From NCBI RefSeq assembly GCF_020921035.1, contig NC_063156.1:28506283-28570282 (forward strand): a DNA stretch of 64,000 nucleotides. The letters are read 5' to 3'. Source of the DNA: Rhodamnia argentea (Eukaryota; Streptophyta; Magnoliopsida; Myrtales; Myrtaceae). A program made the position numbers and the translations under genes. Numbering within the stretch: the stretch's first letter is position 1; each line of letters starts with the position of its first letter. The notes below the pieces were generated by a model, which was given only the letters and a program-made list of their open reading frames with translations, made no database searches and had not been told where the DNA came from. Of this stretch, positions 1 to 13,473 are shown one piece after another.

Positions 1-44
1 TTGTTTGTGTGTTTATCCGTTGTTGACACTTTTATCTGTTGCAG

Positions 45-494
45 ACGTCTTCGGAGCTTGTATCTGCCATGAAAGGCACTCGTGAGAAACTGGGTGCTTC
101 TCCTGGGAAGCTTACAGTGAGATGGGCTCCTGACGTCTATGATCCGCCACCAACATCAGTTTCTCACTTTCTCAGTAGGGGCACAAAGCAACAGAAGGTG
201 CCCAAGAAGGATAAGAGAAATGGAAAGAGGGGCCAGAAAGGGAAAGACTTCTCACGAGGAACATCTGGCAAGGACTCGTCCAAGAGGGACAAGAAAAAGA
301 AGCATTCTCGCCGACCATCTGGAAGTTCTGATAGGTGTTTTAACAAGCTGGATGATAATAATTGCCGTCTTGGCATTCCAGATGACATGCGCCAATTTGA
401 TATTGGAAATCCTGTCCCAGACTCCTCCTGTGGGAGCAGCTTCTTCAAGCACTCCCTGACTCAGGTGCACTACTCTGCCGCAGAGGCACTGTGA
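45..494 (+). CDS. 3'-terminal exon of an uncharacterised basic plant protein (partial)
   Basis: Only the last exon lies in the window. A pyrimidine-rich tract ending in GCAG at 41-44 is the splice acceptor, and the frame then runs 150 codons (phase 0) to TGA at 492-494. The visible 149 residues begin TSSELVSAMKG, followed by a conserved-looking block (KLTVRWAPDVYDPPPTSVSH). A strongly basic Lys/Arg/Gly stretch (about residues 48-87) is of nuclear-localisation type, and the C-terminus is Cys/Ser-containing and ends SAAEAL. No enzymatic domain is visible. The layout recalls a plant-specific family of unknown function. Its position next to ArgJ, which is At2g37500 in Arabidopsis, makes a nearby At2g374xx/At3g536xx orthologue plausible, but that is inference. 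An AATAAA at 787-792 could serve as polyadenylation signal. The upstream exons are outside the window. Confidence 0.8.
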   Translation, partial: TSSELVSAMKGTREKLGASPGKLTVRWAPDVYDPPPTSVSHFLSRGTKQQKVPKKDKRNGKRGQKGKDFSRGTSGKDSSKRDKKKKHSRRPSGSSDRCFNKLDDNNCRLGIPDDMRQFDIGNPVPDSSCGSSFFKHSLTQVHYSAAEAL

Positions 495-1633
495 GATGAT
501 CCCCAGTTGATGACCTGAACTCTTTGGCAGGTCATGTATATAAATAATTCTAACAAGTGGTTTTGTTTGGCGGCTATCGTAAGACCTACCGAGTTACACA
601 TGTTTGGACAGCTCGTATTTGGTGTTTTGAGACACCTAGTGTGAATGTTTTGTCAATCCACGGTATTAGCTGTGGTCTATGTTTGGCTATTTAGTGAGCG
701 TTGCATATTTCCATATGTCCGATGGAGCCCTGCATTCGGATCTCTGTATTCCGTTCTTTTGCGGAAACTGAAAGTCAGTGTTTTCTAATAAATTCGTTAA
801 GGACATGGGTGTTGGCAAATGAGAATTTGTGACCAACTAAAAAGAGAAGGAACAATAAATTCGTCACTTACTGAATCTCGTGCCGAGTTCCTTCGGTCGT
901 CAATTGCCTCAACAAGTGGGTAGGCACGGTACCGATCTTGTGTTTTCTCTATTCTAATTGTGGTTAGTTTCTTCGTTCTAATTTTCCTATTTAGCCAGAT
1001 TGTATTTGTAGAGTAACTGATGACGGGTGAAAAGTGATTATTAATTAAAAAAGATGTATATGTCGACCGATTGTGTTGTCGAGGCTTTGTTTATAAGCAG
1101 GCTGTGTGAAGAACCTAACCCCTTTGATTCTGCCAACTTTCTGGCAATCGGATTTGCTTGGTACTGAGACGCCTCAACTCTCTGAGGGTCGTGGTCTTCC
1201 AGTGTCGTGAACAAAGGAGGGCAATCATGTCGGAAACCTGTAATAATTTGATCCCATTTCAAATAGCTCTGGAAAGTGCAAAATTTTGTGGAAAATTCTT
1301 CTTGCCGAGCTAATTCAAATAAGCTTACAAAATGGAATACCTCTTGCCTGCTTGATCACCTTCAAGAAAAGGAACCCAGACTACACAAAGCAGTAGAACA
1401 AACGGAGAGCGTGATTTGCTAGCCAATCTGCGCATGAATTACTATCCTAAAGCAGGGTTTATGACCACTTTCTGAAAGTGATCCAACTCCATTTGCGTCA
1501 AAAGAAAAAGCTGAATGATAAGCCCGCAATCGTCAAATCTCATTCACCAAATCAACTTTGTAAAACCGAGCTATAGGTGCACTAAATAGTTATGGCACTA
1601 GCAGACCAACAGGGTGACCAATGGATGTCGGCT
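495..1633. other. convergent 3' ends, no gene seen
   Basis: This stretch separates the stop codon of the left-edge gene (+) from the stop codon of ArgJ (-). It should hold both 3' UTRs; AATAAA at 787-792 fits the left gene. No open reading frame here resembles a known family and no repeat stands out. Confidence 0.5.
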
Positions 1634-4600
1634 TTAAGTTGTGTATTCGGCGTTTATTTTCACATAATCGTAGCTCAAGTCGCAGCCCCATGCCTTCCCA
1701 CTGCCTCGCCCATCACCTGTGTGAAAAGAATGTGAAGCCGAACAGCAGTTGCATATGAGATGAAGGTCAGAGTAACCGAAGCCAAAACAGAATCGACATT
1801 ATTGGGTTTATATCTTCAACTTTGGCATGGACAGGAGGATGTTGACATCTCACTTATGCAAGGACTAGAACTGTTAAAAGTGAACAGGGAAACTGAAGAT
1901 CGGGCAAGACAGCACATCAATACACGGAAGTCCATCATCTAAAGAAATGTCTACATGCGAAATGCATGAAAACTTTTATCACGTGGGACCTTACCACGCT
2001 TGCTATATTTTACCACGAAGGGGAACAAGCTGACTATTTTCCACCTAATAATACCACCAGTGAGTACACACAGGAAACAACTTAAAAGCCACATCAGTTA
2101 ACATGAGAAAGTAACCTACAGGAAGACGTGAGCTTTCTAAGCCTTCTAACAGATTTTAGTGGGTCTTACTAACTTTTATCATTTGGGAATATCTATGCTC
2201 ATCCAATGAATCAGAAAAGACCAGTTTTTTGTGACTCTCCAACTACATCCACACCCACAACCACAGACATGAAACGAGGAAAACAGATGCTTGCCACAAT
2301 TTCTCGGTATGCTACAGCGCTATCCCCTCAAACTATGAAGTACCTTGATGACGAGTGATGTTTGCTATCTTTACAGAACATACAAAATTAGCTACAGAGT
2401 CAACATGATAAGAGCAAGCAACTTGCAAACGAAAAGGTAAGTACAAGATCTTACCAACGGAGATTCGAATTCCAACTGAACCATGGACCTCACCAGCCTT
2501 CCTGAGATAGTTGCTGGCCACATCCCTGTATCCAGTTCATTTAGCACAAAGACGAATGAGAGAGATTTCACATGTTAAAATTGGTGAAAATGACTTCTTT
2601 CAAGCATGTTCAGTTCTTGGGCCAAACAACCAAGAAATACTCAGCAAACGCACTCTTTAACACAAAAAAGCTTCATTTCTGCCTAGATGAATGGTGATGG
2701 GATTAAAAATATGGTCGAGCAAAAAGCAATTTAGTTAGATTTTGACAAGAAATACATCCTTTCTGTCTTTGAACCTGGCGATTGGTTACCTTCTTTAAAG
2801 AATGAAAAAGAGAAAAATAGTTGTGCAACTCCGAAGGAACCACTCATACCGCTTATCCTGTATTTAACTACAACGTTCAACATCACAGCTAAGCTCTTAA
2901 GATAAACCCTAGATCCAACCACAGAATATATGCTCTCCCTAATACCTGTTGAATGATTGTGGCTGTCCACCATCCATTAAAAGAATGTCACCAAGTTCTA
3001 TACGGAGCCTGTTTAGCTGAAAAGGAATTCCAGCATAACCAGCAGCACAAGCAATGCGTCCCCAGTTTGGATCTCTTCCATATACAGCAGCCTAATTTCA
3101 CAAACTTCTCTGTCAGTTAGCCTGACAACCCACCTAGAGCTGAATGCTCAAGTTCATTATCATACCTTAACAAGAGACGAAGATGCAACTGCCCGTGCAA
3201 TTTTTGCTGCTTCAGCCTCACTGTTGGCTCCAGTCACATTGACCTGCATCAGTTTTAAAAGGTTAAAACTGTCTATCAACCTATATCCTTCATACTTTAT
3301 GTAAACTGCATCAATCTCGTCTGGTCACCAAAAGATCAGACAGCATTAATTATTGGGTTGCCATTTAACAAATAAAAAAGTCTCTAAAGGACTAAATAAA
3401 TGAAGATCAGCCATCAGACCACGATTTCGAGAAACAAAGAGCACATGCAGATTTATCAAGAACTAATATGTTTAAGCTTCATCAAGGATTGGGCATGACA
3501 TATTAATAACACGATAATCCTTACTTTTGCCCTTTTTTTTCTTTGAATACAGAATAATTCCTTAATCAGTAGGGGACTATCCGAGAGCATCTCAGCCACT
3601 GTAGCCTATGGTGTAGTTTAAGACCATCTCCAATCACAAAACATGAAAATAATGCCCCGATTTCTGCCCTGCCACCCTAAAACCATATAATTTGTAACTG
3701 TATAAAAAAAGACGCTGTTACAAGACATGGACAAACTACGGATTTGCCAGTGTATCTACCTGGCATCTCAGTGTTTATACTGCAGAAATGTAACCTGGTA
3801 TATCACACTCAATACATTGTGGGTCTGATTCGCAACGATGCCTTCTAATTATCATTGATTTTTTGATTGCAAGATTAAAATAAATTTTAGAGTGCTACTT
3901 GGGAAATATAACATGCGAACCTCAATTAAGCATGTCGCTCCTTCTCCATCCCATGCTATTGATTTAGCAAGACCTTGCATCACCTGAAAATAATGTGTAA
4001 ATCATCAGAAGCAAATTCACAATAAAAAAAGTAACGAATATAGACTATCATGAGCATCTACAGAATGCAGATTGCATCATACAAAACATCTATTCATTAT
4101 GCTTGCTGTGTTTGCTTTTAAGTCTTTTGTAATGCCATATTTTACCAATACATGTGGCATTCAGATCCAGTATTTCATCAATCTGTACATCTATCCCCAT
4201 GCTTCACGGAATTTTACAAACTAAAGTACAGTTCGAACAAGCATTCACCTATATAGACTATGCAGTTTGAGGCTCTGAGCAAATGAAAGGAGATGATGCA
4301 TATTAAATAGCGTGCTAGTAATAGTCAAAATCCTCGTGATGTGCACTAAAAATAAACCAAAGGAAAAGTTGCCCCAAGCTTACCCCATCAAGGCATGCTT
4401 GAAGTTGCATTGCCTCGTCACTGTGCAAAGAAGATATCCTGTTTGATCCAGATAAGCCACTAGCCAAAGCAATGACAGTATCGTTGGTACTGGTATCTCC
4501 ATCTACCTGCAGGAAATCAACTGCAGGTGCTTTAATTGTTAATAAGCTCATAAACTTCATTGTACAATGATGGATATCTTTAACTAACTTGAAATAGTGG

Positions 4601-7600
4601 ATGGCATATAAAGGCAAATATTAGCTGTTAACGAGACAATAAATGAAATAACAGAATCATGTGAGTATATCTATGAAGATATATAAACAAAGATGGAGTT
4701 GTTTTACTATAGCAAACACACCGATAGAACATCATGATGCACCATACTCGACATAGTACCAAAAATCATGCTTGACATAGTACCAAAATCATGTTTAAAT
4801 TGAAAAAGCATAGATGACATTGGGATGGATGAAATGGGAGAAAACTAAGACAGATAACGGACGTCAGTTACAAAGACACTAATAACAGATCAGGGAGACT
4901 AAAAAAGTCAAAACACAAAGATAACAAAGTCAGCACTAATTTCATCTTACAGACCTCCTTAATATTCAAAAGGGAGGCTAGTATGTGATGTCAACCCCAC
5001 AAAAATAGTGCAGGTTCTCCGACACTTTAATCTTCCCATAGTTTGGGCAATTTGTGGTGAAGGCTCCTATATGTGCCTTCTCCTGTACATGGTAGGTACT
5101 CCTCAATGGAAGCAACTTAATCAATTCTCAAAAAGCAATTTCTGTCTAACCGAATCAAGGTTTGCATGTGTTGCTGTAAGACAAGCTTATGCCAATAGAA
5201 TGAATGGTAGCCTCCTACAACATAGCCAAAGTTCTAGTCTCTCAAACTTGTTCAATGAGAACAGCCGAACGTTAATATAGCTCATTTTTTTCTGTGACAC
5301 TTTGTCTTTGGCTTTGGCTTTTCAATAGTGTTTTTCGCTACAAGTGCTTACTGGCCATGATTTTGTCTTGGCTAGCAATTGCCGAAGAGCTTGCAGTTTC
5401 ACCACAGAAAGGTTTTAAAAAACAGAATGCTGCACTTGATACCCATATCGGCCAAAATAAAAATAAAAAATGATTACAACTGACGGAAGTGCAGATGAGC
5501 AATGGTAAAATGGAATGAAAACTCTCTCCTGTTTTAGCCCTATATGGAGATGAGCTGTCAACCAAGCATTAGTTTTGGGATAAAAATACTAACAAAAGAT
5601 GATTAGCTAACTCAGATCTAAGTTACAAATTGAGCAGCCAAGCAGGAAGAGGAAACCCGAAATAGATTATCAGGAGCATCTGTAAATGTCCTACAATTTC
5701 AATGGAATTTTTAGAAGAATGAAATCAATACATACAGTAATTTGGTTGAAACTCCGGTCAACAGCAATCCGTACCATCGTTCTCCAAACATCACTTGTGA
5801 CAAGAGCATCAGTTGTTACAACCTAACGAAACACAGCTATCAATCAGTTGATGAGTAACTAAATGTATACTGAAATAAGCATAAAAATACTTACACCAAG
5901 CATGGTAGCCATATTTGGGTGGATCATGCCAGAACCTTTTGCCATTCCACCAACTCTAACATTTGTCCCACCAACCTGTAAATTCCATAGAAGGAATAAG
6001 GCTGCGGATGATCAACATTGTAGTACTATTAATTTCAGCACCTTGACAATTTCAACCCTCAAGGTGAATGGGAATCAGGCTGCATCTTTGTCCCCAAAGA
6101 TCTTTGACTCAAGGTTGCTCAAAGCAAACTGAGCAAATACTGTTTGGTTAGTGACTTTTGGTGTAGTTATTTGCAAAATAGCTTTGAAGTTAAAAACAAA
6201 GGAACTTCATGGATGTCCTCTGATACTTCGTCAAAATCCCAAAGCTCTGGACATCCTCTGATTTCCTCCATTAAAATCCTCCTTCGATCTTAGATATTAC
6301 ATAAATTGCTCATCCTCTCTCCACCTCCCGCGACAAATGCTCATCGCCAACCTCTCTTTCTCCTCCTTCCACTCTCTCTCCTCACTCCCCTGTTCGCACT
6401 CCACTCCTTTTCCTCCACCATATCTATCACCCGCTATTTTGGCCGCAAACTATGATGACATGCTCAGGAAGTTCAGAATCTTTGTCTACGATGCCCACAG
6501 GACCTTCAAGTTCAAATCCAAAGCCGAATTGCTCCTTCTCGCTTCCCTCCATGGAAGGCCCTTCTTTACCGAGAACCCTAGCAAGGCTCACCTCTTATTT
6601 GTTCACTTCGACGGCAAACTCTCCGAGCGCTCCTAGCTCGCTTCATCCGGGACCTCTGCGTGGACCTCCTCTACTGGAACCACACTCTCAGGGCCGACCA
6701 CTTCTACGCCTCCAGAGCCACGAATCTCCAGATCTTGCCTAACAGTTGCAAGCGAGGGCAACGCAGGATAGTATGAACTAGGCGCAGAGACCCTTGGAGG
6801 TGACCCAAAAATTCAATAGTCGGAAAAGATGAACAGTGGCTGAATGATGGCAAGGCCGGAATTTGAAAAAAAATAGCAAGGGCAAATTGGAAGAAAAAAA
6901 GTTCATTAACCTTGGAAGTTGCCTTCTGAAAAAGCTAAAGTTCCAAGGCAGGTTTTGCCAAAGTTGGCATTTCCCCAAAGTGGTCCAAAAATATTTTCCA
7001 AATGCCCCTTCCCCAAGGGACTTTAGAGCCCAAAGTCCCTAAAGCTGAACCAAACGCACGCTCATTTATTTTATTTTTTATAATAGTTCCTGAATAGGAA
7101 AATTGAAACACGATAGATTTTGACCCCAGGTTTATGTTATGCAATGTGCAAACAAGTAGTCACACAAGATATATGCACACAAAGTGCAATAAAAATTTTT
7201 GTTGTGATCACAAACTCCTGTTAAAATTGGGCCCCCTTTGATATCAGGTAGTCATAACAGTAAAATCTGACAAATGCTATCACATAGTCAGAACAGGTAT
7301 ATCACAGATGTTAGACGTGTCAGTTGATACATACGATGACAGAGAGAAGTGAAAAGGGCAAATGATAAGTACAGAGGCTTCAAGCTTACCTTAACCTCAA
7401 CAGCAACACTCTTACTCACAAGGTCAGTTGTTGTTATTGCAACTGCTGCAGAGTCTGCACTGCACAGCCCGGCACAAAACCTTAACTTTTGATACACGTA
7501 CAACGGGTAACAAAAGGACAGTTCGATTCTCAAAAAAATGAATGCAGAAAAAAAGAAATAAGAAATACTATGAAGTTAAGAAAAACAATCACGTCGGTAA

Positions 7601-10208
7601 GTTTATGCTAGAAGGTTGTACATAAAACGAGAAAGTAAATAAATACCCTTCAGTAGTTGGTGATAGTGAATTGACTAATTCTGGAAGCGAATTGAGAAGA
7701 GCATCCTGCATATGACAGTGGTATGATAAACTCTCAGTTTAAATCATAGGGGCCGCAAAGCAATGTCTTCTACCAAAAGTGTCCCACAAAACTTCAAAGT
7801 ATTTACAGGTCACATGAACATGCTGAGTTGTGCATGGAAGAAAGAATTTAAAAATACAAGAACCAATGCCGCACATACCTTCTTAATTCTTTGACCTATT
7901 ACACCAGTGGATTCAACCAAAATCTCCTCAGGCCTTACTTGAAGCCGCTGCAATTATGAATTTGTAATTTCAAACTGAGAAAATTATGACAAATACACTG
8001 CCTCTCAAAATAGAAAGGTAAAGGTGTCACATACTTCAGCCAGATATTTTACACAGTCTATCACGTCCTGGTAACCAGCATCTCCCTGGAAAAAAACAAT
8101 TATATTCAGCCAGTCAAACCCCTAGCTATTGAGGAGTTGGGCCTAAATCAAGGGAAATTATTTCAGATGCCACTCTATGAACTTGATTTTCTCTTTGCAG
8201 CGAATAAACTTCACTTAATGAAACATTTTCCTTAGCACTCCCGAGCAGAGCAGGGACATGGGTAGATGCAATTGTTGTGAACTACACAAAGAGTCAGCTT
8301 ACAGTTGCTGCATTGGCTTGACCAGCATTTATCAACACCGCACGTGCCTGAAAAATTTGCATATCTAGTAAATCAGAGGGTCTTTGAGGAGCCAAATCAA
8401 GGTTTAATCTATAGATTATAATAAAGATGTCCATCGAAACAGTGATACATTAAATGTAACAAAAAAAAAAAAAATTGGCTAGGACTTCTCTGGGAAAGTA
8501 CAGATAGGGAAAACAACAACAAGGCCTACGCCCCAAATGGGATTGGTTACATGGCTCCTTTGAGGCTGTTGCGCTTTATCTTGTGTTAAGATGAACATTA
8601 AAAATCATTTGTAAGTCTTCTTTGATGTCTTTTTGGATTCTTATAAGTATTTTAAACATTGCATTGCATGTCATGAGACATCTTTTACTAAATAAAGACT
8701 GTCAGTAGAACAACTACTTCACCATGTAAACAAGAGATAGCCTTCTGGCCCCTCCCACCTCCATATTATTCTGTTTTCTCCCATTTCAAGGATTCACGCA
8801 TGAGTGCAAGAACATGCACAATCAAATGAAAAGTGAACAAATCTACACGAAACACCCCCTCGAAAAGATACGGCAAACCGATCTATGTGACATAATCCAG
8901 CCATCAGACAAAAAGTACAACTATTCACTGTGCTTCTATATCTGATTACAAAGAAAAACAGAATACTATTGAGAACAACATAATGCTTTACTCACAGTTC
9001 TTGATGATTCTAATACATTTCTGCAGTACACAACGGGTGCTGCTGCAACTATGTTTGTAGTGAACGACCCTACCATGAATTGGGGTTAAATAATCAGCAA
9101 AATTCTCATAAACTCAGTGCCCTAAGAGCACATGAATCTAGAAACATACCAATTCAAGACAAACCTGCTGAAATGGCATCCACATCACAAACAACAAGTG
9201 CTAGATCTGGTTTTTCTCCTTTGGCACGTAAACCACCAAATATGCCAGCAGCTCCGAATCCCTCTGCAGCAGTAACTCCTCCAGGGATCTACAGTGTCAC
9301 AGTACTTGGTTTGATCAGAGAAATGTTGCCACAGATAATTAAAACAAGTGTAGAAGGAGATTATGAGAACTCTTACACAAAGCGTTTTAAGCAGTTCACG
9401 AATTACAGAATAACAATTCCTCCCTTCCCTCCCCTCCCCCCTCCCCCAAACCACACCAACACACACAAAAAAAAAAAAAAAAATTATGTGCTCTTGCCAC
9501 CCTGTTAAACAATGTAGCTTTTCAAGCCTTGCAATTCCAGAACTCATCAACAACCCGACACGTGAGTGCACGTACAGACATTACAACATCAGTAGAGTTA
9601 CTATTGGATTTTGTTTCCAATATCACGAGTTACCATATTAATGTCACACCTCAATGAAAGAAAAAAAAAAAATCTAAAATTGTTCAATAGACTCAGCCTC
9701 AAAGATATCGCAAACCCCATTTGCTCGTTTGCATAATTATCACCAAAATACAGGACCTTCAACCATAAAGAAACACGGAAAGAAAAAAAACAAACTTAAC
9801 TAGAACCAAACCATTTTCAAAACACAAGCCCTCCCCATTCCTGGCACAGCTATTCCCATTTCAAGAATGTCGATCCTTGAACATAAAATATATAGACAGG
9901 CACGTGAACCTCAATTTATGAATGGATGCGTCCTCACCTGCTTCCATGGTCCATCCGGGAGAAAAATTGGAGCTGGAGGAATGTAGCTTGATGCCTCTTT
10001 TATTTTCGGGGAACTGCAATGTACTCTAAATTTCCTCCAAAAAACCTGTAATTCGACCAAAATCACCCCTTTCTCATACTATTCATTTTGAGCGGCGCAG
10101 AAATTGGATTTTTTCACGAAGAGCTAGAAAGAAAGGAGATACCTTCGGGCCAGTGAGACCATGGAGCTTAACTGAAGCGTGTTGAGGAGGAGGGGGAGAT
10201 AGATACAT
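1634..10208 (-). CDS. ARGJ: ArgJ: bifunctional ornithine acetyltransferase / N-acetylglutamate synthase, chloroplastic
   Basis: ArgJ moves acetyl from N-acetylornithine to glutamate and can also acetylate glutamate from acetyl-CoA, the cyclic route of arginine synthesis in plastids. Exons on the minus strand: 10208-10143, 10045-9938, 9288-9165, 9069-8996, 8347-8303, 8085-8035, 7947-7879, 7705-7647, 7459-7390, 5975-5895, 5822-5736, 4506-4384, 3983-3921, 3243-3166, 3091-2946, 2525-2455, 1716-1634. They sum to 1398 nt (465 aa), the usual plant length. The N-terminus is Ser/Pro-rich and transit-like; [15 protein letters not shown] opens the enzyme core. HPNMATMLG holds the self-cleavage Ala245-Thr246, Thr being the nucleophile. 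[10 protein letters not shown] and [10 protein letters not shown] are family signatures. The start is the first ATG after an in-frame TAG upstream. Intron 9 (7389-5976) carries a foreign gene fragment. Confidence 0.96.
6337..6776 (+). pseudogene. exostosin-like (GT47) glycosyltransferase fragment inside an ArgJ intron
   Basis: The fragment lies in intron 9 of ArgJ, antisense to it. The first frame (6337-6636) encodes [34 protein letters not shown] and then a stop. A second frame, resuming near 6624, reads [31 protein letters not shown] and ends at TGA 6774-6776. Both halves match the order of blocks in plant exostosin-like GT47 proteins (N-terminal RFRIYVY..., then FIRDL...PYWNRTLGADHFY). The shift between frames near 6620-6630, the missing C-terminal half, and the intron location show a non-functional copy. 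No intron interrupts the recognisable part, so a retrocopied or transposon-captured origin is possible but unproven. The DNA immediately after (about 6900-7070) ends with GCTGAACCAAACGCACG, which looks like a MITE terminus. Confidence 0.75.
8507..8562 (+). repeat. possible SINE-like 3' tail motif in ArgJ intron 4
   Basis: The motif 'acaacaacaaggcctacgcc' followed by 'ccaaatgggattggttacatg' resembles the ACAACAACAAAGCC...CCCAAAT...GGTTACATG string found near the ends of plant Au-like SINEs and related short retroelements. An A-run at 8461-8474 lies just before. No internal Pol III boxes were confirmed, so this may be only a fragment. Confidence 0.3.
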
Positions 10209-12879
10209 CCTTTTCTTATGCGCACTGCAAAGGTTTTCCTAGGGCTTTTGAGGTTTAGTAGGGCACGCGACGGCGAAGCGATGCACTAATTGGCAAGCCT
10301 TTCTTCCCTCTGACCGTCGTTTTCCGGAGTCAAAACTGTTCACTGCTCGGACCAAACAAAAAGCGGAGGTCAACTGCTGTTCATTGAGTCGTTTTCCGAC
10401 AAGTGACCCACGATGCTGATTCAGTGTCAGGGTTTTGCTTGGTGGATGATGTAAATGGCATGCGAAACCGAAGGGTTGCTTGGAAATGAAAATTTACGGA
10501 GAAATTGAAATGAAATGCATAAACAACCATTATTGTTATTAGTCGTGTGAGATATCGTTCTAGGGATTACAACGCCGGCTTTCATATCCTCCTAACAATA
10601 GTTGTTACAGACCATTATGGATTTTGAATTCATACCCAATCTTATCTGAAGTTATAGATCCATAATTATAACCTCTAGACACAATCAACTTACAAGAAGT
10701 TAATAATCTCGAGAATATGACTAACCATTCAGTAATTATACGTCCCGTCTCGATTCATTGTATTGTGTTTGACTGATGTACCGACAGGCATATGCTCAAT
10801 TCATGAAAAATTTTGTCTCGAAGCTTAACTTAGCTGTCACTGACTTTGACAATCAATTTCTTTCGAATTCACTCTCATCGAAAACGCTTGCACAGTGTAT
10901 TGCCGATTTCCTTTACTGTCAACCAAGCTTGTGGTGTGCCCAATGTCTTGTTTACTGATGACTTGTATTTTGACCAAAACTTTGTTCTTGTCGACAAAAG
11001 CTCACTACTTGTGACAGCCCAAAAGGCAGTGATTTTTTTTTTCTTTCATAATCGTAGGTATGGAAATATGAGGAGATAATTTGATATGTGTAGTAAAGTT
11101 AAAAAAAAAATGTATTTATTTCTCCATTTTTTAATGTATATTTTAGATTTTGACGGAACAGTAAAATGTTGACCTTTTAAACCAAAGCAAAAGCAACATG
11201 CACAAGAAAATGACAGGGTTACGAACTAACCGGAAAGAAGAGCAAATCGTCGGGAATACATATAGTTATTCGATTCGTTTCATGTGAATTAAGCCTCTCA
11301 AAAGAAGTAAATGGTGGGTACGAATGTTTACCTATAGATCACTCAACATACTCTTTTCTTTTAGACGCGTTCTTCGGAAAGTCGCGCAAGACGTGCGGCC
11401 ACACGGAGCGAAGTTGGCCAGCGTCGAAAACCACTACGACTATACCTCCGCTGCTTCTTCAGATGGTAGAAAGAAAGGCAAGAAAAAAGAAAAAACAAAC
11501 CCACAAAGGCGAGATCAAATCAAGGAGCTTGTACTTGCATGGAGGTGGAAAGAACAAAGGGAATCGAGAAGGAGCTACAGAGAAATCTTTCCAAATGTTA
11601 TAGCTTTGAAGATGGGTTAGCTTCCTTGCACATCTTTTGTCAACCCGACCTCAACATTTCCCGGATTTTCATCGAAAAGTTCCTGTCTGATCCATACCTA
11701 CATTGAAAATTAATGCGCAGAGTCTAAGTAATTATATAATTTAGAGATAATGGTATTGGAATGTGATTCGTACTTCTTAATAACAAGAAAATACATGAAT
11801 CCCATTCTAGGATGAGCAGGCAAGGGTCCGAAGGAGCCGTCTTGATGGGGTCTTAAGGAAGTAACGCCCTCTGGACACCAAAAGGCCTTTACAACCCATA
11901 AAAAAAAATGTAGGAACTTCTATTAAGAAATTCACAAAACCTGTTTAATTAGAGAGTCTAGCAAAAGCTGCTAATGCCCACTTTATAAAATTAATTTGCT
12001 TCCTTAATTCGTGCTTTGGTGAAATGTATTGAGATGTTGGGTGCAAAGAACTTGAGAACTTGGAAATCGGGACCTGCATTTGTACGATGAATTTGATCTC
12101 CGACAAGAACCTCGTTCTTTTTTTTCCAATATAAATATCGACGACGATGCAGAAGTTTTGCTGCTCTGTCTCTTGGAACTACTGCTGAATTTGATAATGA
12201 TACTCTCTCTGTCTCCCAACCAAATAATGGACCTAAGTCAAAGCTTGAATGAACCAAATCCCAAAGGAAAAAAAAAAATGTTGTGGCATTGAAGACTTGA
12301 AGGGTCATTCATGTATTCACATTGTAATTCTTAAAACATAGGATGTTGATTTTATTTTTTTAACCGACGATGACATAGGTCGCCTTCAAATTTTTTTCTT
12401 TGTAATATAGTCCATGAACTTTAGAGAATCTACATATTTGGCCATTTCGTTTAAAATTCTTACACTGTTAGATGACGTGGCAACAGCTTTTGTTAACTTG
12501 ACATTAGATTTGTTGTGGTAAAGAGAAAATTATCCAATCAGCCATAATATTATTGTACGGCTATTAATTTAGTCATAAATTTTTTAATTTTTTCCGATTT
12601 AGTCATAAGCTTTTGCGCAGTTCATGCCAGCAATTTATGGCGAACATTGGCCGAAAGGATTATATTGGAGTTTTGCACAAAAATTTGTGATTAAATTGGC
12701 AAAATCGAAAGGTTTAGAATTGAACCGACTTCTGTTGGATAAGTATATGACCCATAGTACAATTTCGGCAAACAAAGGGAAAGAGAAAGCTCGACTTGCA
12801 TGACGATTTTCTCAAATTTGGTTTATAGAAGGTAAGCACTTAAAAATGGCAAACTCATCTTCCCACTGAATTACAGCGC
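10209..12879. other. intergenic DNA upstream of ArgJ
   Basis: The first few hundred bases should contain the ArgJ promoter (transcription leftward). The rest is AT-rich with no recognisable protein. Around 12540-12740 there is a short hairpin-like repeat with 'tttagtcataa' on one arm and 'aaaggtttagaattgaacc' on the other, a decayed member of the repeat family also seen near 14745, 28400, 57256 and 60838. Small open frames here (for example 11324-11620) lack family signatures and are not called. Confidence 0.45.
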
Positions 12880-13051
12880 GGCGGTTATGCGCCGCCTTTT
12901 TCAAGTTTGTGATCCTTCCTAATTCTCGATCGATGGCCGTTATGCGCCGCCTTTTCTAAATTCGCGGGATCCTCGATTATCCTCAATCGACAACCGTTAA
13001 GTGCTGCCTTTTCTAAGTCCGCGGTCCTCGATGATCTCCCGGCCGATCGTA
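12880..13051 (+). repeat. three tandem copies of a 55-57 bp GC-rich unit
   Basis: A unit built on 'gttatgcgccgccttttc' plus a 'gatcctcgat'-like end recurs with copy marks at 12884, 12939 and 12996 (spacing 55 and 57). The third copy has diverged (gttaagtgctgcc). It is clearly more GC-rich than its surroundings and lies about 450 bp upstream of the TATA box of the small Pro-rich gene, so it may be a minisatellite in or near the promoter. Confidence 0.8.
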
Positions 13052-13328
13052 TTGCGCACTCGTGCTGCCATCACACCACGTTATGGCTGTCAGGGCGCGC
13101 CGCGCCGGGCTGTGGTCGTGGATAGATCTCGGACTCATCACACCTCGTGACCCGAAAACCCAACAGAAATGGCTAAGTTCCAAGAGGATATCCTACCAAA
13201 AATGGAGTGCATCGACCGAAGCCTAAAGGGGTCAAGTCATTAAATGAAAGGAACGAAGTTGTCCAAATGGCCATGTATGTCATGTTTTGGTCCAACTTCT
13301 TGACTGCCCTTGGATGGTAAAGGCACAT

Positions 13329-13335
13329 ACGTGTC
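13329..13335 (+). promoter_or_regulatory. ABRE-like ACGTGTC element
   Basis: ACGTGTC, the core of abscisic-acid response elements bound by bZIP factors, lies about 60 bp upstream of the TATA box of the 13474 gene, a typical position. A single element is only suggestive. Confidence 0.45.
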
Positions 13336-13396
13336 CCAGCAATTAATGAATCATCCCTACCCCCACAATCAATCACCCCCTCTCTTTTGCCCCATG

Positions 13397-13404
13397 TATA
13401 AAAA
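13397..13404 (+). promoter_or_regulatory. TATA box (TATAAAAA) of the small Pro/Ala-rich gene
   Basis: A consensus TATAAAAA followed by GGG sits 77 bp before the ATG at 13474. With the usual 25-30 bp spacing, transcription would begin near 13430 and give a short leader of about 45 nt. Confidence 0.75.
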
Positions 13405-13473
13405 GGGTGTCAAAGCCGATGCCCTTGCATCATAACTTGGTGTCTAGTCAGTGAAGGAAGAGAAAAACCAAAG

